Below the pieces are notes generated by a model that saw only the letters and a program-made list of their open reading frames with translations, did not search any database and was not told the origin of the DNA. This document shows, piece by piece, positions 1-8,512 of a stretch of DNA of 36,151 nt. Origin of the DNA: JBCDAP01 sp038747915 (GTDB lineage: Bacteria > Planctomycetota > Phycisphaerae > Phycisphaerales > UBA1924); NCBI GenBank assembly GCA_038747915.1, contig JBCDJJ010000034.1, positions 1-36,151 of the forward strand. The letters are read 5' to 3'. The translations under genes and the position numbers were made by a program. How positions within the stretch are numbered: position 1 is the stretch's first letter; each line of letters opens with the position of its first letter.

Positions 1-10
1 CAATTCGTCG

Positions 11-87
11 CGGGTGCCACTGGTGGCTTGCCCACCAGTGCGAACGCCAAAGCCCTTGAACACTGGCGGGCAAGCCGCCAGTGGCAC
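11..87. repeat. Palindromic repeat doublet, family A
   Basis: Two hairpins in inverted orientation. The first has arms CACTGGTGG (18-26) and CCACCAGTG (32-40) around a 5-base loop. The second has arms CACTGGCGG (61-69) and CCGCCAGTG (75-83). Hairpin two read on the minus strand is nearly the same as hairpin one, so the pair forms a larger inverted repeat around about 20 bases. It lies just past the 3' end of the lipoprotein gene that ends at 150. Another copy begins at 36134, so this is a dispersed element. It resembles a REP/BIME doublet in design. No function is shown by the sequence; an RNA 3'-end role is inferred from its position. Confidence 0.8.
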
Positions 88-149
88 GCAAGTCCCGGAG
101 TCGGTCGATCCACCGCGAAGACTGGCGAGACGAGTTGACTTAGTCTGCT

Positions 150-635
150 CTAGTCACCGGCTGCGGCGGCGGCGAGCACCGTGTCCGGCACGTTCTCGCC
201 CTCGAGCACGAAAGCGGGCAGTGTGTCGCGCCGGACGAGGTGCCGACCGTTGGGCTCGCCTGTATCCATGTCGATCGGGCGGATGTATGGCCAGTCGTAC
301 TGGAAGCTGATCAACGGGGCGTGCGAGACACCGCCCGACTTGAGGTACTTGAAGAGGTTGATCCGGCCGGTTTTCTCGTCGAGGCGCCACTGGCCACGGT
401 GGGTGGGCCCCGGGACGCGTTCGGCCATGACGCGCTGAAAGATGAATGTGCCGTTCTCGGCGAGCTGGAGGTAGGCCGAGCCGCGGCGGACGGCGCCGTC
501 CTGGATCCAGTTGCCGACGTGGGCGGGCGGTCCAGCGGGTTCGCTCGAGCTGCACCCACCGAGGGCGAGCAGCGGGAGCGCCGTGATCGCTGTCAGGGCA
601 GCAGCGAGGGACACAGGGAGACGGCTTGGCAGCAT
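150..635 (-). CDS. Small predicted lipoprotein of unknown function
   Basis: A 161-residue protein I cannot assign to a family. The N-terminus has a short basic start, a hydrophobic stretch (about residues 7-24) and L-G-G-C with Cys28, followed by SSSEP: a lipobox, so export and lipidation are likely. The mature part holds short segments such as GNWIQDGAVRRGSAYLQL and GQWRLDEKTGRINLF that look like the small beta-strand repeats of lipocalin-like or copper-resistance-type domains, which is only an impression. The frame extends to a TTG at 665, but ATG 635 is preferred because GGAG sits 7 bases upstream and the signal peptide starts right there. It is divergent from lpdA, with 270 bases between the two starts. 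Confidence 0.7.
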   Translation of the reverse strand: MLPSRLPVSLAAALTAITALPLLALGGCSSSEPAGPPAHVGNWIQDGAVRRGSAYLQLAENGTFIFQRVMAERVPGPTHRGQWRLDEKTGRINLFKYLKSGGVSHAPLISFQYDWPYIRPIDMDTGEPNGRHLVRRDTLPAFVLEGENVPDTVLAAAAAGD

Positions 636-754
636 GCGGATGCTCCGACTGAGTTCGCAACTCAAACGGTGCGGACAGTGCGGTGGGGTCGCAAGCGGAG
701 CCCCCGGAACATGGCGCGGATCGAGGGCGGGGAGTCGGCATGACGCGCGCCGGC

Positions 755-783
755 TGCACGATCGGGAGGGTTCGTCCTAGAAT
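755..783 (+). promoter_or_regulatory. Possible sigma70-type promoter for lpdA
   Basis: TAGAAT at 778-783 matches five of six bases of a -10 box. TGCACG 17 bases upstream (755-760) is a weak -35. Transcription would start near 790 and give a leader of about 115 bases. The remainder of the 270-base divergent spacer shows nothing else I can name. Confidence 0.3.
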
Positions 784-905
784 CCTGACTCGGGTCGGCG
801 TCGAAGAGGCGTCGGCGTGAGGCGGCTGCGGCCGCACATTCGAAGCATGCCGGCGTGTTCGGCATGTGGTTTCTCCTGCACCCCCGCCTGCGAAAGGGCC
901 CGCAC

Positions 906-2435
906 ATGGCAGAGACGCACTACGACCTCATCGTGATCGGCGGCGGACCGGCGGGCTACGTCGGCGCGATCCGGGCTGCTCAGCTCGGCATGAAGGTCGC
1001 GTGCATCGAACGGGCCAAGCTCGGCGGTGTGTGTCTGAACTGGGGGTGCATCCCGAGCAAGAGCCTGTTGGCCAACGCCGAGCTGTACCACCGCGTGGCG
1101 CACGAGGCCGAGGAGTTCGGCCTGGCCTTTGACAACCTGAGCGTCGACTGGCCGAAGGTGATCTCGCGTTCGCGCGACGTGGCGGGCAAGCTCAACAAGG
1201 GTGTCGAGTTCTTGTTCAAGAAAAACAAGATCACGCACATCGTGGGGCACGCAAAGATCGAGTCGGGGCGGACCGCCTCGGGCCCGTGCCGGGTGGCGAT
1301 CCACGATGTGGAGGTGAGAGAGACCATCACGCACGCGCCGGCGGAGGTCGGCGCGAAGCGGGAGACGATCACGGCTGACAACATCATCATCGCGACCGGT
1401 TCGGTGGCGCGCGATCTGCCCTTCGCGCGGTTCGATGGGGAGACCATCATCGGTGCTCGGGAGGCGATGACGCTTCCGGTGCAGCCGAAGAGCCTGGTCG
1501 TCGTGGGTTCGGGCGCGATCGGGATGGAGTTCGGCTACTTCTACAACGCGTACGGCACCGAGGTGACCGTGGTCGAGATGCTCGACCGCATCCTGCCCGT
1601 CGAGGACTCGGATGTTTCCAAGGCACTGGCGAAGATCTACAAGAAGCAGGGGATGACCTTCAAGACGGGGTTCACGACGACGAACGTCGAGAAGACGGTC
1701 GACGGCGTGAAGGTGACGATCGCGCCGTTCAAGGACGGCAAGGCCGACGAGAGCAAGGCCGAGACGATCGAGGCGGACAAGGTGCTGCTGGCGATCGGTG
1801 TGCGTGGTCGGTACGACGGGCTGTTCGACGAATCACTCGGCATCGAGACGGTGAAGGACCACATCAAGACCGATTACACCCCGCTCGAACCGGGCGATGA
1901 CCCCTCGCCACGGCTGACGTACAAGACGAGCGTGGAGGGTATCTACGCGGTGGGCGATGTGATCGGTCCGCCGTGGCTCGCGCACGTGAGCTCGGAGGAG
2001 GCGGTGGTATGCGTGGAGCGGATCGCGGGGCACGACCCGATCGCGATCGATTACTCGGTGGTCCCCGGATGCACCTACTGCCACCCGCAGATCGCGTCGG
2101 TCGGCTTCACGGAGGATGCGCTCAAGCGGAACGGGCTCAAGAAGGGCGAGGACTACGAGGTGGGCCAGTTCCCGCTGACCGCGCTCGGCAAGGCGATCGC
2201 GACGCGAAACACCGATGGGTTTGTGAAGATCATCAAGGGTCTGCCGCGCGGTGAGATCCTCGGGGCGCACATCCTGGGTGATCAGGCGACGGAGCTGATC
2301 TCGGAGCTGACGCTCGCGCGGCGGCTCGAGGCGACGACCGAGGAGCTCAACGTGACGATCCACGCCCACCCGACGATGCACGAGAGCGTACACGAGGCGA
2401 GCCTCGCCGCGGATGGCAAGGTGATCCACATGTAA
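906..2435 (+). CDS. lpdA: Dihydrolipoyl dehydrogenase (E3)
   Basis: Flavoprotein disulfide reductase that reoxidises dihydrolipoamide on pyruvate, 2-oxoglutarate or glycine-cleavage complexes, passing electrons through FAD to NAD+; cytoplasmic. Seen in the 509-residue protein: the FAD-binding GGGPAG at 12-17, the redox pair Cys43 and Cys48 in CLNWGCIPSK, an NAD-binding GSGAIGMEFG in the middle, the second FAD segment YAVGDV, and the C-terminal His-Glu interface motif HAHPTMHESV. It is about 35 residues longer than most E3 proteins, partly from insertions around residues 115-160 and 320-355. The frame opens at 855, but the flavin fold begins right after ATG 906, which has GAAAGG upstream. No E1 or E2 genes are nearby, so the partner complex is unknown. 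Confidence 0.95.
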   Translation: MAETHYDLIVIGGGPAGYVGAIRAAQLGMKVACIERAKLGGVCLNWGCIPSKSLLANAELYHRVAHEAEEFGLAFDNLSVDWPKVISRSRDVAGKLNKGVEFLFKKNKITHIVGHAKIESGRTASGPCRVAIHDVEVRETITHAPAEVGAKRETITADNIIIATGSVARDLPFARFDGETIIGAREAMTLPVQPKSLVVVGSGAIGMEFGYFYNAYGTEVTVVEMLDRILPVEDSDVSKALAKIYKKQGMTFKTGFTTTNVEKTVDGVKVTIAPFKDGKADESKAETIEADKVLLAIGVRGRYDGLFDESLGIETVKDHIKTDYTPLEPGDDPSPRLTYKTSVEGIYAVGDVIGPPWLAHVSSEEAVVCVERIAGHDPIAIDYSVVPGCTYCHPQIASVGFTEDALKRNGLKKGEDYEVGQFPLTALGKAIATRNTDGFVKIIKGLPRGEILGAHILGDQATELISELTLARRLEATTEELNVTIHAHPTMHESVHEASLAADGKVIHM

Positions 2436-2474
2436 CGACCGCGGGGCGATCTCGCATGAATCGAGAGTACACGT

Positions 2475-3179
2475 GTGACGATCAAAGCGGTTCTCTTTGA
2501 CTTTGGAGACACCCTTGTCTCGTATGTGTTGGAGCATCGAGACAGCCAGATCGAGTTTCTTCGGTCGTTTTTTCGAGACGAGCTCGGTCGGTTTGGCAAT
2601 GATCACGGGGTGAGTGCGTCCTTGGAGCAGCTTGCTTCGGCGCTGAACCGCGAAGAGCCGGATGGCCGTGTCGTTCCGTTTCGTGAGCGAATCTCGCAGC
2701 CCAGGATCCTCGGCCACGCAGCGGTCGGGCTCGAGCGTGAGATCGAGCAGCGGATCTGCGACGGCGTCTTCTCGACCGCGAGGAAGTACGACGATGTCGA
2801 TGATGTCGTGAACGACCTGCGCTCTCGGGACCTCAAGGTTGGCATCGTGTCGAACTTGCCCTGGGGAACGGACCCATCGGTGTGGCACCCGGAGTTCGCG
2901 CGGCATGGGTTTGGCCTCGGCCGGGTGGACACCATCGTCTGCTGCGGCGATGTGGGCCACCGAAAGCCCAATCCGGCGGCGCTGCACGCAGCGACTCGAG
3001 CGCTCGGGCTCGAGTGTTCTGAGGTCGTCTTCGTTGGGAACTCGATCGCCTCGGATGTCCTGGCTGCGAAGAACGCGAACATTCGGCCGATCCTCATCGA
3101 TCGGCATGATCGTGATCAGGAACTCGAAGGCGTTCGCGTGATCAAGACGCTGAAAGAAGTGGTGGATCTCGTGTGTTAG
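2475..3179 (+). CDS. HAD-superfamily hydrolase
   Basis: A 234-residue haloacid dehalogenase-type hydrolase, probably a small-molecule phosphatase. The HAD motifs are in order: I, FDFGDTL with nucleophile Asp9; II, IVSN near residue 120; III, the lysine of HRKPNPAA; IV, FVGNSIASDV with the metal-binding Asp. In motif I the usual second aspartate (DxD) is Gly11 with Asp12 beside it, as in the FDFGDTL/FDLGGTL subgroup. An alpha-helical cap lies between residues 15 and 100. The start is GTG, 39 bases behind lpdA, so co-transcription is likely, although no functional link is evident. Third-position G+C is lower than in lpdA. The substrate cannot be read from the sequence. Confidence 0.85.
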   Translation: MTIKAVLFDFGDTLVSYVLEHRDSQIEFLRSFFRDELGRFGNDHGVSASLEQLASALNREEPDGRVVPFRERISQPRILGHAAVGLEREIEQRICDGVFSTARKYDDVDDVVNDLRSRDLKVGIVSNLPWGTDPSVWHPEFARHGFGLGRVDTIVCCGDVGHRKPNPAALHAATRALGLECSEVVFVGNSIASDVLAAKNANIRPILIDRHDRDQELEGVRVIKTLKEVVDLVC

Positions 3180-3251
3180 CGAGTCGCACTTCTTGCGGCT
3201 CGCGTGCGGCCGTAAGAGGGGGACGTTGGTGCGGCTGGGTGCGTGGCCTCT

Positions 3252-3290
3252 GGGGGGCGAATGTTTGTGGGAGCGAGACGCTCCCACCAC
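3252..3290. repeat. Palindromic repeat, family B, single copy
   Basis: A hairpin with 9-base arms GTGGGAGCG (3267-3275) and CGCTCCCAC (3279-3287) and a 3-base loop AGA, preceded by the conserved stretch GGGCGAATGTTT. The same unit occurs at 11980-12000 and 22205-22225. The intergenic stretch 3180-3503 has no credible gene: it holds this repeat, the terminator at 3381 and the promoter at 3423. Confidence 0.85.
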
Positions 3291-3380
3291 GGTGCTGACG
3301 ATGCGAGGTGCGATCATCGAGCAGGATCTGATCCGCCCGCTTGGAGCTTTGGCTGGTCAGTATTCGCTCTCGTGTGACGG

Positions 3381-3410
3381 AACCCCCCGCCCAACATGGG
3401 GAGGGTTTTT
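3381..3410 (+). terminator. Rho-independent terminator
   Basis: AACCC (3381-3385) pairs with GGGTT (3403-3407). Inner C/G pairs continue the stem after one mismatch, and five T residues follow (3406-3410). It lies 200 bases behind the HAD gene and just ahead of the next promoter, so it would insulate the DUF4914-like gene from lpdA-HAD read-through. Confidence 0.7.
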
Positions 3411-3422
3411 ATCATTAGGGGA

Positions 3423-3450
3423 TTGACCTGCTGCGGTGATCCCGTAGATT
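3423..3450 (+). promoter_or_regulatory. Sigma70-type promoter of the DUF4914-like gene
   Basis: TTGACC (3423-3428, five of six to consensus) and TAGATT (3445-3450) are 16 bases apart. Transcription would start near 3457, leaving a leader of about 47 bases that carries the ribosome binding site AAAGGTGG before ATG 3504. Confidence 0.6.
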
Positions 3451-3503
3451 CTTCGCCAACTTTGCCCAGCGCTCGTCCCGACGCGAGCGAGAAAGGTGGC
3501 GGT

Positions 3504-5429
3504 ATGGCAGCGTGGTCACGGTTCAATCTTCCCTCCCAAGCGATCGAGGTGCTCGGCGCCGCGCCCGAGGTGGCGATGGGCTTCTCGGTCGATGATCTAG
3601 TCGAGCTCGCGGTCCGCGACGCGGACGGGGCGGGTGTGCATCGCGTCGCGTACGACGTGAACGGGCAAGATGTGCTCGAGGCCACTGTGTCTCGCGTGCG
3701 CAACGGCGTCGCAGCCAACTACGCCGAGCCGTACATGCGCCGGCGCGACCCCGATTGCATGGTGATCGGCGATACGCAGCCGACGAACAAGCCGACGTTC
3801 GCTGAGCGGTTCGGCGAGCCGTTCGACGGGCTCCGCGAGGAGACCTTCGCCTGGCTCAAGACGCAGCGGCTCGCGATGTTCGCCTTCATGGCGGGCGTCG
3901 GCGACGAGGCGCTGCCGGCGCTCGCGATCGCTCCAGCCAACGCGGGGTTCTTCGCGCTCGGGCTCTCGATGCTGCAGGGCATCTTGAGCGAGGACGAGAT
4001 CCCGGATGGGTACGAGCCGCGCGCGATCATCTACACCGCGCCGCCGTTCCGCCACACGCGTTTCGACGGCCGGCAGATCGTCGTACACAACCGGCGCGAC
4101 GGCCTGCACGAGCTGTTCAGCTACAACCTCTACCCCGGTCCTTCGGCGAAGAAGGGCATCTACGGCGTGCTGCTCAACCTCGGGGAGAGCGAGGGGTGGA
4201 CGACGGCGCACTGCTCGACGGTCCGCGTGACCACGCCGTACGACAACCACGTGGTGTTCATGCACGAGGGCGCCTCGGGTGGCGGCAAGAGCGAGATGCT
4301 CGAGCACATCCACCGCGAGGCCGATGGTCGCCTGGTGCTCGGGCGGAACACGGTGACCGGCGAGCGTCGGCACGTGACGCTACCCCGCGGGTGCGATCTG
4401 AGCCCCGTGACCGACGACATGGCGCTGTGCCCGCCGCGGCTCCAGGCGAGCGATCTCAACGGTGGTTCCGGGCCGCGCAAGCTCACGCTCACGGACGCGG
4501 AGGACGCGTGGTTTGTCCGTGTGAACCACATCGACCGGTACGGGGTGGACCCGCACCTCGAGTCGCTGTGCATCAGTCCGGGCCGGGCGCTGCTGTTCTT
4601 GAACATCGATGCCGCCCCTGGCTCGACCGCGCTGATCTGGGAACACATCCAAGACGAGCCGGGCAAGCCGTGCCCGAACCCGCGGGTGGTGATCCCGCGT
4701 GCAGCGGTGCCGGGTGTGGTTGACGGTGCGGTGACCGCCGATGTGCGCTCGTTCGGCGTGCGCACGCCGCCATGCACGGGTGACCATCCGACGTACGGCA
4801 TCCTGGGCCTGTTCCATGTGCTGCCGCCGGCGCTGGCGTGGGTGTGGCGGCTCGTGGCGCCGCGTGGGCACGCCAACCCGTCGATCGTGGACACGGGCGG
4901 GCTGAGCAGCGAGGGCGTGGGCTCGTACTGGCCGTTCGCCACCGGCCGGCGGGTGGAGCACGCGAACATCCTGCTTCGCCAGATCCTGTCGACGCCGGAC
5001 ACGCTCTTCACGCTCGTGCCCAATCAGCACATCGGCGCGTGGCGGACGAGCTTCATGCCGCAGTGGCTGATGCGCGAGTATCTGGCTCGGCGCGGGTCGA
5101 ACCCGTTCGAGCCCGATGCGCTCACGCCCGCGCGGTGCCCGGTGCTGGGGTATGCGATGCGGAACATCCAGATCGAGGGCACGGTGATCCCGACGTGGTT
5201 CCTCCGCACCGAGACGCAGCCCGAGGTCGGCGAGGCGGGCTACGACGCGGGGGCACGCGTGCTGCTCGACTTCTTCGCAAGCGAGCTGCAGCAGTTCTTG
5301 GACGATGCGGATTTGCACCCGTACGGGCGGCAGATCATCGAGGACTGTCTCGGTGGCGCCGAGATCGAGCGCTACGAGGAGCTGTCCAAGGTGGTTGATG
5401 TGGATGACGCGGTGGGCACCGCGGCGTGA
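3504..5429 (+). CDS. DUF4914-like protein with HprK/PEPCK-type P-loop
   Basis: A 641-residue cytoplasmic protein without a signal peptide or membrane segment. From memory it resembles the uncharacterised DUF4914 family. The clearest motif is a Walker A loop, GASGGGKSE, at 256-264 (Lys262), with Glu after Ser as in HPr kinase/phosphorylase (GxxGxGKSE). About 40 residues later comes LSPVTDDMAL with a double aspartate (about 304-305), which may correspond to the metal-binding Asp pair that follows the P-loop in HprK and PEP carboxykinase. A nucleotide-dependent phosphotransfer or carboxykinase-like chemistry is inference. ATG 3504 has AAAGGTGG upstream; the earlier ATG at 3396 lies inside the terminator and is rejected. 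It stands alone, with its own promoter and a trailing hairpin at 5439. Confidence 0.8.
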   Translation: MAAWSRFNLPSQAIEVLGAAPEVAMGFSVDDLVELAVRDADGAGVHRVAYDVNGQDVLEATVSRVRNGVAANYAEPYMRRRDPDCMVIGDTQPTNKPTFAERFGEPFDGLREETFAWLKTQRLAMFAFMAGVGDEALPALAIAPANAGFFALGLSMLQGILSEDEIPDGYEPRAIIYTAPPFRHTRFDGRQIVVHNRRDGLHELFSYNLYPGPSAKKGIYGVLLNLGESEGWTTAHCSTVRVTTPYDNHVVFMHEGASGGGKSEMLEHIHREADGRLVLGRNTVTGERRHVTLPRGCDLSPVTDDMALCPPRLQASDLNGGSGPRKLTLTDAEDAWFVRVNHIDRYGVDPHLESLCISPGRALLFLNIDAAPGSTALIWEHIQDEPGKPCPNPRVVIPRAAVPGVVDGAVTADVRSFGVRTPPCTGDHPTYGILGLFHVLPPALAWVWRLVAPRGHANPSIVDTGGLSSEGVGSYWPFATGRRVEHANILLRQILSTPDTLFTLVPNQHIGAWRTSFMPQWLMREYLARRGSNPFEPDALTPARCPVLGYAMRNIQIEGTVIPTWFLRTETQPEVGEAGYDAGARVLLDFFASELQQFLDDADLHPYGRQIIEDCLGGAEIERYEELSKVVDVDDAVGTAA

Positions 5430-5438
5430 GTTTCGGGT

Positions 5439-5468
5439 GGTACTGGCTGACAAGCAGCCAATAGTACC
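5439..5468 (+). terminator. Hairpin behind the DUF4914-like gene
   Basis: GGTACT (5439-5444) pairs with AGTACC (5463-5468), and inside it GGCTG (5445-5449) with CAGCC (5455-5459), leaving a three-base bulge AAT. No T tract follows, so it may mark the mRNA 3' end by a mechanism other than classic intrinsic termination. It begins 10 bases after the stop codon. From here to 9950 base composition drops. Confidence 0.5.
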
Positions 5469-5596
5469 CGGCGTCGCGTCATAGGCGTGACCAGTTCTCG
5501 GACTTAGGTCATGGGCGTTGTGTCAGCGCTGCATTTCAAGTTATCGAGAACATGAATCGATCCATATGAGAGGTCACCATCTCCAATCCAGCTAAT

Positions 5597-5914
5597 TTAT
5601 GTATTAGGGTACACGGTGATATCTACATATGCCGTTGCTTGGTTTCCATTAATGTCTTCAACGGTGTAGCTGAAGCTATCGGTGCCAATAAAACCCGCAA
5701 AAGGCGTGTATGTAACTGATCCGTCACCATTTAGTGTTACTGTACCGTTGGCTGGTGATCCGAGCGCGACAATTTGAAGATCTTCACCTTGATCGTTCTC
5801 GGTCGGGATGACCTGAATTTGACCATCGGCGTTCACGCAATAGCAATCGTCATCAGGGACCACCGGGACAGATGCGATTGCACCAAGGACCACAGCAAGC
5901 ATCTGTATTACCAT
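5597..5914 (-). CDS. Small secreted protein with one Ig-like (cadherin-like) domain
   Basis: A 105-residue protein. The first 18 residues (MVIQMLAVVLGAIASVPV) form a signal peptide. The rest is one beta-sandwich repeat of the Big_17/VCBS-cadherin kind, with the hallmark GTVTLNGDGSVTYTP, FIGTDSFSYTV and a closing DITVYPN strand. Such domains usually occur in tandem in giant adhesins; a single one in a tiny secreted protein is unusual. The frame opens at 5986, overlapping the gene upstream, but ATG 5914 has GGAG-AGGTGAC just before it and begins the signal peptide. It is the third gene of the AT-richer minus-strand cluster, 55 bases behind its neighbour. An extracellular binding or structural role is inferred from the fold. 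Confidence 0.75.
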   Translation of the reverse strand: MVIQMLAVVLGAIASVPVVPDDDCYCVNADGQIQVIPTENDQGEDLQIVALGSPANGTVTLNGDGSVTYTPFAGFIGTDSFSYTVEDINGNQATAYVDITVYPNT

Positions 5915-5969
5915 GTCACCTCTCCGAGAGTACTCTGCTGAACGACAACCGCCTGATTTCTGATGCGCA

Positions 5970-8483
5970 TCAATCGCACTCCTCACCGAGTCGTTGTAGT
6001 ATCAATACCAATAACTGATCACGACTTGCGCCATCAATCAGTGTATCGTCTTTACTATCCTCTTCGGCTGCCAGAGTAGTGATATCTTGCATCGTAATGA
6101 TGCGATCGCCATCGCGATCCAGAATCAGGCAATGGCAGCACGAGCTGGCAGGGGCCACAAAGACTCCCTGCGGTCTTCCGTCGGACAACGAGCCGATCTC
6201 GGCTTTTCCGATAAAGCTGCTTGGATAGACAGAATCTAGTTCACGTAGGACTGTTTCTAATTTGTGTGATTGGTCATTGATCCACGCATCAGATTCTAAT
6301 TCTCCTGTGGTGTTATTCACCGAAAGTGATAGATCAATCCAAGTGTCTTCAAGTCCTTCGATATCAATTATCTGGTGAATCACCGCGGCGGAGGCGGGTT
6401 GGCCGAGAACGAGAACTTGTGGTGAGATTGGTCCCGCGCCACGTGCCTCAACGAGCGCGAGCTTCGCCCCAGCGTCAGAAACCTTTAGATACCAGGCGAT
6501 GCCTGAGAAACATCCTCGCTGGAAAGAAGAGAGCTGGCCGAAGGGATCACCCCGGCCGAACCCCACGCAAGGATTCCCAATGCCATACACGGCGTGAAGC
6601 TCGTACCCCATCACGTCGCTCTTTGTGATGGTCTCGGCGGGAACGAATGTTCGCAAGTCTATGCGGCTGCTGGGTGCGTCAGCATCAGCCAGTCCGCTGC
6701 TGATCACGACCGACTCGACATGATCACATCCAACGCATGCTGCTCTGCGCCGTATCGAATCGTATGCGTGCTCCCAGGCATCAACGGCACCTGCAGGCAG
6801 CGGAGTAACCACTGCACCGCCCGCGTTGCCGAATTTCAGCAGCTGGTACGTCTCCCCGGCCGCAATAAGATCGGGATCCGATTCAAACCACTGCTCTGAC
6901 GACGTGCCGCGGCGCTCGGGCTCGATGGAAGCAGGCGTGCTGGGCGCAATGAGCGGCTGCTCGGCACCAAATGGTACATGCAGCGTGATCTGCTCTCCAT
7001 CCGCCTCCGCCCGAACACCGGTTCCCGCACTCCACATCTTCACTCGCGACCGAGGTGCCTCGGCGACCCCGCACCGTGAAACCCACTCGGGACCGCTTCT
7101 ACCAGCCTGCGCTGTTGCAAATTGTCCGTCCAGCACGACTCCATCGACCGCGATGCCGTCACCGTCTCTCAGGGATACAAATACTGTTTGTCTATTAAAT
7201 ATAGATCCTGGTATCGTAATAATACTATAGGACGTATTGCCATCACACATACTCGTCGGATGCGCGATATGATCAGTATGTATCCATTCGTGGTCAGTCA
7301 CTACATATGCCTGACCCGGACTCAGAATTACATCTATTGGCAGAGATATCACTCGATAGCAACAATCAATGTCACGGTCGTGAATGGTAATTGTGTATCC
7401 CTCGAGAGAGACGTCGAGATCGGAAGCATTGATAATCTCGATAAACTCTGTGGCCGCTTGGCCGATCGTGAAGCCGCTCACTTCCGAGATGAGGATGTCG
7501 GGTGAGGCGGATTCATGAGCTATCGAGTCAATAGAATCTTCCAAATCATTTACTAGTTCGGGGCCAATCGGATTCTCTGAAAGTAGGATCGATGTCGCGC
7601 GCAGACATGACCGATAGCGTTCTTGATCCAGCAACTCGCGGTCGCAACCGTGAAGTTGCGCTGAACGAGAGGCACGCCACGTCATATAGTCAGCAAAGGA
7701 TGGGACACCGAATTCCTGGGCATACTCGGCTGCCAAATACGCAAGACTTGGGTCCTGGTTTTCTTCCGCCAGTTGAATGAGCTCGAAGAGAGCGACCTCG
7801 TGCGTGCCAAATGCAAGCTGTTGCTCTGTCCGGTCCCGCTTCAGGTCGTCATAGTCTTGCCACGATAGTGCTCGCAGGAAGCTGTGCGCCGCCTCGCTAG
7901 CCTCTCCACGGTCACGTCGATCCCGTGCATCACCGAGCTGCAATCCGCCAGCATTTGGCCCCCAGCTTGGATCTGCTGTTGACAGGGCGTGCGAACGCCA
8001 TCGGGTGGCGCGCTCGGGCTCTTCGCCACGACGGAGGCGATCCCAGACGGCGTACGCGGCCTTTGAACGGCTCTCCGGCTCTCGGCACATGCCCGACATT
8101 GTGGTAGCGAGTTCGCCGAACGAGTCATCGACCACGATGCGCCGTGCCGCTTCCCACGAGAGTAGTGAGGTGACAGCGGATGGCTCATCTTCAAAGACCC
8201 CCGGATGGAGTGAACACTCGGCGAGGAGTCGGTCCACCTTCGCAGACAGCGGCGCAGTGTCGTCACCGACCAGGACTCCACTCGCGAGTTGCGGCACCAA
8301 CGCTCGCAGTTCTGATCGCAACTCAGCGGTGTTGTTCGGCGAGGCGGCCGGCGGAGAATTCGAAGCGGTGTTTTCCGCCGAAGTGATTCCGGCGGGGAGT
8401 AGCAGCACACTTGCTGCAAGAATCGACAGGGATGCCGACGGGCCTCGCAGCTTCTTGGCGGCCGAAGCGGTGTTGCACATCAT
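5970..8483 (-). CDS. Large secreted protein with lamin-tail domain and dockerin-like C-terminus
   Basis: 837 residues. Residues 1-36 are a signal peptide (basic start, hydrophobic LSILAASVLLLPAG, then TSAEN). Residues 50-325 are mostly helical with scattered Cys and match nothing I know. About 328-450 is a lamin-tail (LTD) domain: ILISEVSGF, EFIEIINASD, LEGYTITIHD, LSPGQAYVVTD and DGIAVDGVVLDG are its usual strands. At 789 an EF-hand-type calcium loop DRDGDRIITMQD suggests half of a type I dockerin; a Cys-rich CCHC lies just before it. LTD domains are common in secreted planctomycete proteins. GGAG lies 8 bases ahead of ATG 8483. Second gene of the cluster, 29 bases behind the Cys-rich gene. 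Catalytic function is not evident. Confidence 0.8.
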   Translation of the reverse strand: MMCNTASAAKKLRGPSASLSILAASVLLLPAGITSAENTASNSPPAASPNNTAELRSELRALVPQLASGVLVGDDTAPLSAKVDRLLAECSLHPGVFEDEPSAVTSLLSWEAARRIVVDDSFGELATTMSGMCREPESRSKAAYAVWDRLRRGEEPERATRWRSHALSTADPSWGPNAGGLQLGDARDRRDRGEASEAAHSFLRALSWQDYDDLKRDRTEQQLAFGTHEVALFELIQLAEENQDPSLAYLAAEYAQEFGVPSFADYMTWRASRSAQLHGCDRELLDQERYRSCLRATSILLSENPIGPELVNDLEDSIDSIAHESASPDILISEVSGFTIGQAATEFIEIINASDLDVSLEGYTITIHDRDIDCCYRVISLPIDVILSPGQAYVVTDHEWIHTDHIAHPTSMCDGNTSYSIITIPGSIFNRQTVFVSLRDGDGIAVDGVVLDGQFATAQAGRSGPEWVSRCGVAEAPRSRVKMWSAGTGVRAEADGEQITLHVPFGAEQPLIAPSTPASIEPERRGTSSEQWFESDPDLIAAGETYQLLKFGNAGGAVVTPLPAGAVDAWEHAYDSIRRRAACVGCDHVESVVISSGLADADAPSSRIDLRTFVPAETITKSDVMGYELHAVYGIGNPCVGFGRGDPFGQLSSFQRGCFSGIAWYLKVSDAGAKLALVEARGAGPISPQVLVLGQPASAAVIHQIIDIEGLEDTWIDLSLSVNNTTGELESDAWINDQSHKLETVLRELDSVYPSSFIGKAEIGSLSDGRPQGVFVAPASSCCHCLILDRDGDRIITMQDITTLAAEEDSKDDTLIDGASRDQLLVLILQRLGEECD

Positions 8484-8512
8484 GTTCGTGACTCCATCGT
8501 ACGGTACGTGTT

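Noticed and set aside
1833..3317. A 494-codon frame antisense to lpdA and the HAD gene
   Set aside because: Shadow of two genes with clear family motifs on the plus strand.
3193..3426. Short plus-strand frame behind the HAD gene
   Set aside because: It translates the family B palindrome and the terminator; no start signal.
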